A stretch of 64,000 nt of DNA from Peribacillus frigoritolerans (GTDB lineage Bacteria; Bacillota; Bacilli; Bacillales; DSM-1321): contig NZ_CP158190.1 in the NCBI RefSeq assembly GCF_040250305.1, positions 4,806,001-4,870,000 of the forward strand. The letters are read 5' to 3'. The position numbers and the translations under genes were made by a program. Under the pieces are notes generated by a model. It did not search any database. It saw only the letters and a program-made list of their open reading frames with translations, and was not told the origin of the DNA. Below, one piece after another: positions 51,879 to 60,034 of this stretch (positions are counted from its first letter, which is position 1; each line of letters begins with the position of its first letter).

Positions 51879-53372
51879 TTAGCGAATGCCTTTCATGTAG
51901 CCTTGAATCTTTGGTGATAAGGCCATCAGGACAAGTCCAAGGACCATTGAAGCAATACCGATCACTCCAAAATAAGCCATTTCGGTTTGAGGTGTGTAGA
52001 ATCTTACGATTTGTGCGTTCAGTGCTTGTGCTGCTGCACTTGCCAGGAACCACAGGCTCATCGTTTGTGCCGAGAATGCGGCCGGAGCCAATTTTGTAGT
52101 CGCTGAAAGTCCAACAGGAGATAAACAAAGTTCTCCAAGCACTACAAGGAAATAGCTAAGTACAAGCCATAGCGGATTGACTAATGCGTCGGATCCACCA
52201 AAATAAGCAGGAAGCAGGATTACCAGGAATGATAAACCGGCGAACAGTAAACCTATTGAAAATTTTTGAGGAATGGTCGGCTGACGCTTTCCTAGTTTAA
52301 TCCATAACCATGCGAATACTGGTGCAAGGGTAATGATGAACAAAGGATTCAATGATTGGAACCAAGACGGGTTTATTTCGATTCCAGCAAAATTCAACTG
52401 TGTCCGTTTGTCTGCATAGCTTGCCAATATTGTTGCACCTTGCTCTTGAATCGCCCAGAACATGACGGCTGCTATAAACAAAGGAATATAGGCAATCAAT
52501 CGGGAACGTTCAACAGAAGTTGTTTTAGGGCTGCGATACATGAAAATGAAATAAAGGGTCGGAATTACGATCCCTAGGATTCCTACAAGATTAATGAAGG
52601 TTTTAATCGTTAAGATGCCTGCAGAAGCCGTGATGCCGATGATGGCAGCGATGATCAGTGCTGCTATCCCCAATTTAGTGAATACTTTTTTCTTTTCATT
52701 CTGTGATAGTGGGTTAGCAGGAAGAGTTCCCGCCAGGCCCAGGTTCTTTTTCTTTGTTGCAACAAAGACGATGAGCCCAATTAACATACCAATTGCCGCA
52801 AGTCCAAAACCAAGGTGGAAGCTGTATTTCATTCCGACTGTACCGACAACAAACGGTGAAAGGAATGCACCCATGTTGATACCCATATAGAATATGCTGA
52901 AACCGGAATCCCGGCGTTCATCATTTTCTGCGTAAATTTCCCCGACAATGCTGGAAACGTTCGGTTTTAATAGACCAGTACCAAGAACAATGAGTACCAT
53001 GGAAACAAAGAACATGGAGAGACTGCCTGGTACAGCAAGGACAATATGCCCGAGCATGATCAAGATACCACCGTAAAATACGGCTTTTGAAGTCCCGAAA
53101 ATCCTATCGGCGAGCCATCCGCCAATTATACCGGACATATATACTAAAGATCCGTATATGGATACAAGGGCAAGGGCTGTGGGTTCATCAAGACCTAGTC
53201 CCCCTTTAGATACTTCGTAATACATATAGTAAACAAGAATGGCCTTCATGCCATAATAGGAGAAACGCTCCCAGAACTCAGTAAAGAAAAGGGTGAATAG
53301 TCCTTTAGGGTTTCCAAAAAAACCTTTTTGAGGTACACTATCCACAATTTTCTGTTTATTTATCGTTGCCAT
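51879..53372 (-). CDS. dtpT: POT/PTR family di- and tripeptide transporter
   Basis: 497-residue proton-coupled oligopeptide transporter with about fourteen segments. The family signature FFTEFWERFSYYGMKAILVY near the N-terminus contains the E-x-x-E-R proton motif, and the second signature FSIFYMGINMGAFLSP is in the fifth segment. It imports di- and tripeptides. AAAAGGAGGGCTAGGT precedes the ATG. The 324 bases upstream, to the next divergent gene, hold no further gene. Confidence 0.92.
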   Translation of the reverse strand: MATINKQKIVDSVPQKGFFGNPKGLFTLFFTEFWERFSYYGMKAILVYYMYYEVSKGGLGLDEPTALALVSIYGSLVYMSGIIGGWLADRIFGTSKAVFYGGILIMLGHIVLAVPGSLSMFFVSMVLIVLGTGLLKPNVSSIVGEIYAENDERRDSGFSIFYMGINMGAFLSPFVVGTVGMKYSFHLGFGLAAIGMLIGLIVFVATKKKNLGLAGTLPANPLSQNEKKKVFTKLGIAALIIAAIIGITASAGILTIKTFINLVGILGIVIPTLYFIFMYRSPKTTSVERSRLIAYIPLFIAAVMFWAIQEQGATILASYADKRTQLNFAGIEINPSWFQSLNPLFIITLAPVFAWLWIKLGKRQPTIPQKFSIGLLFAGLSFLVILLPAYFGGSDALVNPLWLVLSYFLVVLGELCLSPVGLSATTKLAPAAFSAQTMSLWFLASAAAQALNAQIVRFYTPQTEMAYFGVIGIASMVLGLVLMALSPKIQGYMKGIR

Positions 53373-53696
53373 ACCTAGCCCTCCTTTTATTATTGTATAA
53401 TAACTTTTATTTTCTCTGTTGTAAACAAATATTTAGTATATTTAAATAATTAATTTCAAAATAAATAGAAGTGACTTTCCACCATGCAAGCAAAATTTCA
53501 CGTTTCCAAGTAAAAGACATTCTATATAGTCTAATAGGGAGTTGTCATCAATGATATATTGCCCTAACTTCAATAATGGTATTACTTTGGTTGCCATGCA
53601 CTTATTAATGAGAATCGGAAATGGCATATTTTGAAAAATCCCACCACAATCGTTATATTCACCATATAATAGATATAAAAACGAGGAGGCACCATA

Positions 53697-53921
53697 ATGT
53701 TCGGGATCATAACCGTCGTGATGATTTTTTCCATCCCTATAATCGCCATACTGACAAGCCATTTCGAAAAACAGTCAAAAACCAAACACAAGATGCTACA
53801 AGTTGAATTGGAGCTTGAAAAACTTAAACATGAAAACTTCCTTATGGAGACGGAAAAATTGAGGCTGGAACTGGATCAGATGAAATTCGAACAAAAAAGA
53901 GACGAACCAAGGTTACTGTAA
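53697..53921 (+). CDS. Small membrane protein with coiled coil, 74 aa
   Basis: One N-terminal membrane segment (GIITVVMIFSIPIIAILTSH) followed by a 45-residue charged coiled coil (MLQVELELEKLKHENFLMET and on). The size and layout are those of PspB-like membrane-stress proteins, but sequence likeness is not enough to claim it. AACGAGGAGGCACCATA precedes the ATG. Single-gene transcript with a terminator overlapping its end. Confidence 0.65.
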   Translation: MFGIITVVMIFSIPIIAILTSHFEKQSKTKHKMLQVELELEKLKHENFLMETEKLRLELDQMKFEQKRDEPRLL

Positions 53922-53947
53922 TCAAGTAACGTTGTTCGTCTTTTTTA
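53898..53947 (+). terminator. Terminator of the coiled-coil gene
   Basis: AGACGAACCAAGGTTAC pairs with GTAACGTTGTTCGTCT (mismatches in the middle) and is followed by TTTTT. Its left arm overlaps the last codons of the gene. Confidence 0.8.
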
Positions 53948-54007
53948 ATGGATATTGTGCCGTTTTAAAAACCTTCCGCCCGTCATAAGAATTACAATAG
54001 GGCCGTT

Positions 54008-54877
54008 TTAATGGATATATTGATCGCCAACAAGAAGGTCTGACAGCACCTTTGTCGGGATGATGAACTCGACGGCCCCCATATATCCCGGTGCAGCTTC
54101 ATAGCTGTTAAACGCGATGACTAGCTTGCCATCTTCGTTTATATAAAAGTTTTGGTTTTCATTGATGCCTTTAAAAGCAGTAAGATCATCATCTTCGACC
54201 CAATATACCTTTTCCGGATCTTCAGCCATCTGCCGCTTCATCTGTTCCTTGATGTTCTCGCTGATCACCTGAAGATAGCGATCATCTTTAAATAAGCTAT
54301 TTAGCGTTAAAAGCACTTCGTTTTTCTTGTCGACTGTATCGAATTGACTTTCCGTGGAACTGGAGGCCTGAATCGTATCCGTATAACGCTGTACGGATAA
54401 TATCGTTTCATTATCCGTCAATATCACATATCCGCTTTCCACCGAGATATTGCCCTTTTCACCTTCCTTCAGTTTTTCCATGGATTCCGTAAATTCCTTA
54501 TAAAGCTGCTTACTTTCCGTTAAATATTTATCATTCAAGCTATTTTCGAGCTTTTTATTCTCCAAACCGGATATAGCAGGCGTTTTGATTATTGCCGAGG
54601 AATTATTCGCTTCTTCTTTCCATTCGACGAAGGTAATCACTTTGATGACCTTCTCGACTATCGGAATATCACTCATGGCTTTCGCCGCTGCCGGGCTGAT
54701 GTTTACGGAAGCTGTCACAATCAGAAGCGCCGCTGCCGCTGACACGAGGATATTCCTGCCAACCCTCGGCCTCTTCCTTGGCTTTTCATTCAAGGCTGCT
54801 TGAACGACATCATTCAATTCCTTTGGTATCGGTATTTTAAGATATTCTTCCCGCAGATCTTTTAATTTTTTTTCCAT
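54008..54877 (-). CDS. rsiV: Anti-sigma factor, RsiV-like
   Basis: 289 residues: a cytoplasmic sigma-binding region (1-40), one membrane segment (about 42-62, ILVSAAAALLIVTASVNIS) and an external DUF4163/DUF3298 domain. Directly after the segment comes P-A-A-A-K-A, a signal-peptidase-like site; B. subtilis RsiV is cleaved there when lysozyme binds. It overlaps the sigma gene by 16 bases. It should hold its sigma factor until an envelope signal, probably lysozyme, arrives. The extracellular domain is of the same family as the N-terminal part of the divergent deacetylase. Confidence 0.82.
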   Translation of the reverse strand: MEKKLKDLREEYLKIPIPKELNDVVQAALNEKPRKRPRVGRNILVSAAAALLIVTASVNISPAAAKAMSDIPIVEKVIKVITFVEWKEEANNSSAIIKTPAISGLENKKLENSLNDKYLTESKQLYKEFTESMEKLKEGEKGNISVESGYVILTDNETILSVQRYTDTIQASSSTESQFDTVDKKNEVLLTLNSLFKDDRYLQVISENIKEQMKRQMAEDPEKVYWVEDDDLTAFKGINENQNFYINEDGKLVIAFNSYEAAPGYMGAVEFIIPTKVLSDLLVGDQYIH

Positions 54878-55377
54878 TTTTTCGTTTCCTCCTGTTCAGT
54901 CATGTTGATCCGCAATAGTTGCAGCGCTTTATATAATCTTGTTTTGATCGTGCTTACGTTCTCTTCCAGCACTTCCGCTATCTCGTCCAACTTCAGGTCC
55001 TCAAAGAAACGGAGGACGACTACCGTTTTGTACTTGACTGAAAGTCCTTCCAGGGCCTTTTGCAAATCCAGGTCAGGATAGTGATCCTCCTCACCGCTGC
55101 GTAAGTATTCTATTGTTTCGTCATCGGCGACGGTCAGTTTCTTTTTCTTCCGCAAAACATCCAGTGCCGTTCTGACGATGATCTTATATAACCAACTATC
55201 TATAGATGCAGCGTCTTTGATTTTGCTGCTGGAGGCTAGCGCTTTCCTTATTGATTCCTGCACGATATCAAGGGCATCCTCTTGGTTTTTGACATAGTAA
55301 AAAGCAAGTCTGTACAAATTCTCTTGCCGTTCGGTTATCCGGGCCGCGATTAATTGATTCATATCTGGATTTTTCAT
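54862..55377 (-). CDS. sigV: ECF sigma factor, SigV-like
   Basis: 171-residue ECF sigma factor: region 2 (FYYVKNQEDALDIVQESIRK) reads the -10 element and region 4 (LSVKYKTVVVLRFFEDLKLD, then ENVSTIKTRLYKAL) the -35. It is followed by its anti-sigma partner in overlap. AAGGAG lies 13 bases before the ATG. Upstream it carries a promoter of the type its own family reads (AAAC, 17 bases, CGTCTA), and the same promoter drives the divergent deacetylase. In B. subtilis SigV gives lysozyme resistance. Confidence 0.85.
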   Translation of the reverse strand: MKNPDMNQLIAARITERQENLYRLAFYYVKNQEDALDIVQESIRKALASSSKIKDAASIDSWLYKIIVRTALDVLRKKKKLTVADDETIEYLRSGEEDHYPDLDLQKALEGLSVKYKTVVVLRFFEDLKLDEIAEVLEENVSTIKTRLYKALQLLRINMTEQEETKKWKKN

Positions 55378-55427
55378 TGCATGATAGAGCTCCTTACATT
55401 TAAATTACGTATCCTAGGTACAAAGAA

Positions 55428-55454
55428 TAGACGTTGGTGCAGCCATAAAAGTTT
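55428..55454 (-). promoter_or_regulatory. ECF promoter of the sigma operon
   Basis: On the minus strand AAAC (55454-55451), 17 bases, CGTCTA (55433-55428); the extended -35 stretch reads CAAACTTTTATGGCT. It agrees with the SigV-type ECF consensus and lies 51 bases upstream of the sigma gene, giving autoregulation. Confidence 0.75.
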
Positions 55455-55502
55455 GAAAATGAGCAAGGAAATATATTAATATAAAAAAATGAAATTTTTT
55501 AC

Positions 55503-55529
55503 AAACTTTTAAGGCTTTTGGCGCGTCTA
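55503..55529 (+). promoter_or_regulatory. ECF promoter of the deacetylase gene
   Basis: AAAC (55503-55506), 17 bases, CGTCTA (55524-55529); the extended -35 stretch reads CAAACTTTTAAGGCT, one base different from the promoter on the other strand. This places the deacetylase in the sigma factor's regulon. Confidence 0.75.
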
Positions 55530-55562
55530 TATAGTAGAATGATTATCGAGGTGGAGTGCATC

Positions 55563-56969
55563 ATGAGGAAATTAAATTATAAAAAAGTCTTTATTTTTCT
55601 ATTTTGTCTAACAGCTGCTGTGGGAACGATGGGGTTAGCCATTAAAAGCCTTGCTTTTGATAAGAAGAGAACCGTTTCGGCCTATACAACTGATAAAAAT
55701 TACCCAGAAGCCGATATTCAAACGTATGTGAAAGATAATACGAAAGGCGGGTATTCAGCCAGCAGGCCCGTTCTGCATTTAGAAAAGATCGACAAACAGC
55801 TAGAAGCCTACATAAAGAAAGAAATTAAGGATTATGAAAAGAAATGGAAAGCATCCGACGGAAAAGCTTCCGAGCTTAACCTCACCTATACGATCCTCCA
55901 TTTCAGTAAACAGACCATTACGATTTCCTTCGATAAATATGAGCAAGTGGAAGGAAAGAAGCAGTCTGGAACCCAGATCTTCACTTATGATATTCCATCT
56001 CAGCAAAAGCTCTCCATAGAAGACATCTTTGCCACGGATACTGATTATTTATCCGTTTTATCCGATATTGTTTTTGAAGAGTTAACGCAGAAGGAAGAAG
56101 AAGGCATTTCAAACAGTCTCATTAAAAAGGAAAACAAACTGAAGGCAGCCAACTTCAATTCTTTTTCAGTCTTGAAAAATACGCTTGTATTCTACGTTAA
56201 GACTGATGATTCAACTAAGACTCATACAATAGCCATCAAGAAGGATCTTTTTAAAGATAGTTTGCTAGATTCATATCAAAGTCAAGATTTGAATGAGGAT
56301 CGTGTAAAGGAATGGCAGCCGAAACATATCGTCGCCAAACTGCCCGTGCAAAATGAATGGATCGACCCTTCAAAAAAGGTCATTGCCTTGACGTTCGATG
56401 ACGGGCCGCATCCAAGTCATACCATGTCCATTCTGGAAGACCTGAAAAAATATGATGGACACGCGACGTTTTTCGTACTTGGAAGCCGCGTACAGCACTA
56501 TCCGGAAGTTCTGCAAAAAATGCTGCAGCAAGGAAATGAGATCGGCAACCATTCATGGGATCATCCGCAGCTGACGCGCTTAAGCAAGAACAAAATCGAA
56601 GATCAAATCGAAAAGACCCAAGACGCTGTAGAAAAAGCAACAGGTACTGAGCCAAATCTCGTCCGTCCCCCATATGGAGCGATTAACAATAATGTGAGGG
56701 AATACATGGAGGATATGAAAGTCTCACTTTGGGATGTCGATCCAGAAGATTGGAAAGAACGCGATGAAAAGAAAATCGTAAACAAGGTGATGAGCAAAGC
56801 CAAGGATGGCAGAATCATATTAATGCATGATATCTATCAAACTAGCGCCCAGGCTGCAGGAAAAATCATCAAACAACTGCATGACCAAGGTTATCAACTG
56901 GTCACAATTTCGGAATTGGAAAAGGTAAAGAAGGACCGTGAACTTTCCGGAATCACCATAAGTGAATAA
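55563..56969 (+). CDS. pdaC: Peptidoglycan/polysaccharide deacetylase, PdaC-like
   Basis: 468 residues, close in length to B. subtilis PdaC. N-terminal membrane anchor (KVFIFLFCLTAAVGTMGL), DUF4163-DUF3298 region (about 60-270), then a NodB deacetylase domain with all motifs: TFDDGPHPSHT (catalytic Asp and metal Asp), GNHSWDH (metal His pair), RPPYG, DVDPEDW and ILMHDIYQTS. It removes acetyl groups from wall amino sugars, which blocks lysozyme. GAGGTGGAGTGCATC precedes the ATG. It lies divergent from sigV-rsiV with a matching promoter. Confidence 0.88.
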   Translation: MRKLNYKKVFIFLFCLTAAVGTMGLAIKSLAFDKKRTVSAYTTDKNYPEADIQTYVKDNTKGGYSASRPVLHLEKIDKQLEAYIKKEIKDYEKKWKASDGKASELNLTYTILHFSKQTITISFDKYEQVEGKKQSGTQIFTYDIPSQQKLSIEDIFATDTDYLSVLSDIVFEELTQKEEEGISNSLIKKENKLKAANFNSFSVLKNTLVFYVKTDDSTKTHTIAIKKDLFKDSLLDSYQSQDLNEDRVKEWQPKHIVAKLPVQNEWIDPSKKVIALTFDDGPHPSHTMSILEDLKKYDGHATFFVLGSRVQHYPEVLQKMLQQGNEIGNHSWDHPQLTRLSKNKIEDQIEKTQDAVEKATGTEPNLVRPPYGAINNNVREYMEDMKVSLWDVDPEDWKERDEKKIVNKVMSKAKDGRIILMHDIYQTSAQAAGKIIKQLHDQGYQLVTISELEKVKKDRELSGITISE

Positions 56970-56972
56970 TCA

Positions 56973-57017
56973 AAAGGAAAGAGCCTGTTTCGTGATTCGG
57001 AACAGGCTCTTTCCTTT
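56973..57017. terminator. Bidirectional terminator
   Basis: A 17-bp perfect stem (AAAGGAAAGAGCCTGTT and its complement) with an 11-base loop region. It closes the deacetylase gene. Confidence 0.9.
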
Positions 57018-57027
57018 CAAATAAAAT

Positions 57028-57063
57028 AAGCAGGCCTTTGATCATATAGCAAAGGTCTGCTTG
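57028..57063 (-). terminator. Terminator of yeeI
   Basis: AAGCAGGCCTTTG pairs with CAAAGGTCTGCTT (one G-U) directly after the yeeI stop; on the minus strand a TATTTTATTT stretch follows. Confidence 0.75.
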
Positions 57064-57071
57064 TCATTTCA

Positions 57072-57788
57072 CTAACCAAGATCTACATTATGATAAACTT
57101 GTTGAACATCTTCCAAATCTTCCAGTGCATCAATCATTTTTTCGAATTGTGCTTGTGCATCTTCTGGTAGGGTTAGGTCATTTTGTGCAAGCATCGTCAG
57201 CTCGGCCACTGTAAAATCGCTGATTCCTGCATCCTTGAATGCTTGTTGTACAGCATGGAATTGTTCAGGTTCGGCATAAACGATGACACTTTCTTCTTCT
57301 TCAATGATGTCACGTACATCAACATCCGCTTCCATTAACAGTTCAAGAACATCATCAGCCGTTTTACCTTCAATCCCGATGACTGCCGTTGCATCGAACA
57401 TATAAGCAACAGATCCGCTGACACCCATATTCCCGCCATTTTTCCCAAATGCGGCACGTACATCAGATGCCGTCCGGTTCACGTTGTTTGTCAATGCATC
57501 CACGATGACCATTGAACCATTTGGACCGAACCCTTCATAACGAAGTTCGTCATAGTTTTCTTCAGAACCGCCTTTGGCTTTTTCAATCGCACGGTCAATG
57601 ATCGCTCTTGGAACATTGTACGTTTTCGCACGCTCAAGCACGACCCTTAATGCCTGATTGGATTCTGGATCTGGTTCACCTTGTTTTGCCACTACATATA
57701 TTTCCCGTCCGAACTTAGCATAAATCCGACTAGTATTAGCATCTTTTGACGCTTTTTTTTCTTTAATGTTATTCCACTTACGACCCAT
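57072..57788 (-). CDS. yeeI: YebC/PmpR family protein YeeI
   Basis: 238-residue TACO1/YebC-type protein. The start [20 protein letters not shown] and the run [20 protein letters not shown] are almost the same as B. subtilis YeeI. The family binds ribosomes or DNA; recent work on YebC-type proteins points to help in translating proline runs, older annotation says transcription regulator. ATG at 57788 gives the family start; an ATG 9 bases upstream is less likely. AAGAGAGTG lies ahead. Confidence 0.92.
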   Translation of the reverse strand: MGRKWNNIKEKKASKDANTSRIYAKFGREIYVVAKQGEPDPESNQALRVVLERAKTYNVPRAIIDRAIEKAKGGSEENYDELRYEGFGPNGSMVIVDALTNNVNRTASDVRAAFGKNGGNMGVSGSVAYMFDATAVIGIEGKTADDVLELLMEADVDVRDIIEEEESVIVYAEPEQFHAVQQAFKDAGISDFTVAELTMLAQNDLTLPEDAQAQFEKMIDALEDLEDVQQVYHNVDLG

Positions 57789-58046
57789 TATAAACACTCT
57801 CTTTCATCATTGATATATACGAATAGATTATTAAGATACGGCCCTATGAGAAAACCCTAAGGGGAATTCCTACGAAGATAGGCTATACGTTTACTAGATT
57901 ATATTATACATCAATTGTATAATTTTGAAAAAGTCCTGCACATCCCTCACTGGCATTTATCGGTGCTTGGCACTATTTTTTTTGAAATACTATGGAAAAC
58001 ATCAGCAGTGGTATAGTATGAAGTGATCGGAAAGGAGAGATGATCC

Positions 58047-58772
58047 ATGAAGGACAACCAAATCATCATCGGGATACCCGGTAAATGGAAGGACCGGACA
58101 GAAGTGATTCAAACGGTCGCTTCCCAAAGCGAAGGGTATCTGTTAGCCGGGAATGTTTTTCATAACAGTGATAAAAACATTACTTTTCAGGCAGAGATCC
58201 ATGATTATGAACCCACATTAAAGGAGAGCTTTTCCTACGCCAGTAAAGACGCCTTTTCAGAGAATGCATTAGAGGAAATCAATGACCATACCTTTACCGT
58301 TTATATAATAGCCGATGTATCCGATACCGGAACTGTTATCGATTTGATCGATGCCGGGGCAGCGATCCTAAGGGCAGGCGGAATGGCAGTGAAGATAGAA
58401 ACGGCTGGAATTGCCCATTCAAAGGAAGATTGGCAGCATCTTCATCATAGCCCGGATATTCTCTCGGTATATGCCCATTTTGTCACGATCATCGGAGAGG
58501 AAGACTATTATTGTTCATTCGGAATGAAAGCCTTTGGTCTTCCGGATGCCGTGACACTTAACACAATGAGTCCGAAAGAGGCGGCTGCTCTGCTTAACAC
58601 ATTTAATTATTACCATGTAGGTGAACGTCCTCTCTTTAAGAATGGCGAAACCTTTAGCATTCAGCAAGATGCACCCGACTTTATATTGACTGGCCTTCAG
58701 GACTTTAGATATGAAGAAGACCATCCCTTCTACAACCCGTTTGGATTATGGAATTTAGGGACAAGTAAATAG
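58047..58772 (+). CDS. DUF4261 domain protein
   Basis: 241-residue soluble protein. The part GAAILRAGGMAVKIETAGIA, then LHHSPDILSVYAHFVTII and the DYYCSFGMKAFGLPDAV segment look like the DUF4261 family of unknown function. AAAGGAGAGATGATCC precedes the ATG. It is a single-gene transcript ending in a repeat-derived hairpin at 58796. Identity of the family is by eye. Confidence 0.65.
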   Translation: MKDNQIIIGIPGKWKDRTEVIQTVASQSEGYLLAGNVFHNSDKNITFQAEIHDYEPTLKESFSYASKDAFSENALEEINDHTFTVYIIADVSDTGTVIDLIDAGAAILRAGGMAVKIETAGIAHSKEDWQHLHHSPDILSVYAHFVTIIGEEDYYCSFGMKAFGLPDAVTLNTMSPKEAAALLNTFNYYHVGERPLFKNGETFSIQQDAPDFILTGLQDFRYEEDHPFYNPFGLWNLGTSK

Positions 58773-58795
58773 AGGAGCGATTCGCTCCCCCAGAC

Positions 58796-58838
58796 TGCAG
58801 GCAAATTCGAATAAATCGAGTTTGCCTGCAGTTTTTAT
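58796..58838 (+). terminator. Terminator with repeat-type hairpin
   Basis: CTGCAGGCAAATTCGA pairs with TCGAGTTTGCCTGCAG (one G-U) and is followed by TTTTT. It is the same hairpin class as at 25727 and 7294, here as left end of a degenerate repeat copy. A smaller GGAGCG/CGCTCC hairpin precedes it. Confidence 0.85.
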
Positions 58839-58852
58839 TTAAAAACGTACCA

Positions 58853-58975
58853 GCTGATTTCAGAAATCCGCTCCCTTTCCGCCGACTGTCTGCAAAGTCT
58901 CCTCGACGCAAGCGCCTGTGGGGTCTCGGCTAGCCAGTTAATCGGCAGGAGTGTCGCAAATTTCTTCAATCCAAT
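58853..58975 (+). repeat. Interspersed repeat, copy C (degenerate core)
   Basis: The core shares GCGCCTGTGGGGTCTC, GGCAGGAGTGTCGCA and TTCAATCCAAT with copy A but has many changes and small deletions. It follows the hairpin at 58796 in the same order as the other copies. Confidence 0.6.
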
Positions 58976-59062
58976 AAGGGATTACAGTAAAAAACATTAA
59001 GGGTTATAAAATCATGCTTTGGGATGAGAACAGACTACAGTTTTTCTAAAAAAATCAATCCA

Positions 59063-59195
59063 GTTGATTGGAATGGAAGGTACGAGACTCCTGCGGGAAA
59101 AGCGCGTCTAAGGGAGACCCCACAGGCGCAAAGAGCGCCGAGGAGGCTCCCGGACCGCCCGCGGAAAGCGAGTGCCTGAAGTGGAAATCAACGTT
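59063..59195 (-). repeat. Interspersed repeat, copy D (inverted core)
   Basis: The reverse complement of the core of copy A, nearly full length: GTTGATTGGAATGGAAGG at the left and CTGAAGTGGAAATCAAC at the right. It points opposite to copy C, about 90 bases away. A fragment CTACAGTTTTTC near 59035 may be its hairpin end. With copy C it fills the gap between 58773 and 59276. Confidence 0.75.
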
Positions 59196-59276
59196 CAAAA
59201 CCATAAAGTATAACCTAGTCATAATCATGGTTTGGAATGAAACTGCTCCAAACCTCCATTTTTATACAATGTTTGT

Positions 59277-60023
59277 TCAACCGAGTTTTTCACGCTTTTC
59301 TTCTTCATGTTCCTTTTTTACGAGGGACATGCCGCTCGCTTGGTATTTGAGGATCTTTTGAATGACCGTGCCAAGATGTGCCCCAGCTTCAACCGGGGGA
59401 ATCCCTCCTTTATGAATGTTTGAAATGACCATCCTCTCCGCTTCAATGGTGCCCAAACGTGGTTTATAGCAAATGTAAGCGCTCAATGATTCAGCACTTA
59501 CCAGACCAGGCCGTTCACCGATCAGCAGGACAATGACCTCAGGTCCAAGGATTTCACCGATATCATCCATCACGGCAACCCGTCCCTTTTCAATATAAAA
59601 AGGTGTACCCGTATCCAGACCTGCCACCACCAAAGATTGTTTGAAAGATAAATAGACGTCCTCCGCATTTTCTTCGATCGCCTTGGCACTTAAGCCATCG
59701 GAAATGATGATTTGAACTGTTGGGGCCTTTATGCATTTGGCCTCTATCGCCCGCTTTGCTTCATCCGAAAGCTTCCTGCCATAATCCGGACGCCGTAAAT
59801 AGACTTCCTTATCATCTGCCTTCGTTTTCACCTTGAATAAATTCAAGCGCTTCAAAAGAATATCACTGACTTCACCATATACAGCATCGACGGCCGCCGC
59901 ATGGTCAAAACGGAATTTCAGCCAAGAATCCGTTTTCGGCCGGGTCCCTGACCTGCCTACACCTATCCGCGCAGGGGTTTTCGCTATCAAGGCATCCAAA
60001 TCTTCCTTATTATTCATTCCCAT
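59277..60023 (-). CDS. eutC: Ethanolamine ammonia-lyase small subunit
   Basis: 248-residue small subunit of the adenosylcobalamin-dependent lyase that turns ethanolamine into acetaldehyde and ammonia. TPARIGVGRSGTRPKT, the IISDGLSAKAI stretch and RPGLVSAESLSAYICYKPR are family landmarks. It is shorter at the N-terminus than the enterobacterial protein (about 295 residues), as usual in Bacillaceae. ATG at 60023 follows TTAGGAGTGGATGAT; the GTG at 60032 lies in that site. Last gene of the operon, 11 bases after eutB. Confidence 0.93.
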   Translation of the reverse strand: MGMNNKEDLDALIAKTPARIGVGRSGTRPKTDSWLKFRFDHAAAVDAVYGEVSDILLKRLNLFKVKTKADDKEVYLRRPDYGRKLSDEAKRAIEAKCIKAPTVQIIISDGLSAKAIEENAEDVYLSFKQSLVVAGLDTGTPFYIEKGRVAVMDDIGEILGPEVIVLLIGERPGLVSAESLSAYICYKPRLGTIEAERMVISNIHKGGIPPVEAGAHLGTVIQKILKYQASGMSLVKKEHEEEKREKLG

Positions 60024-60034
60024 ATCATCCACTC

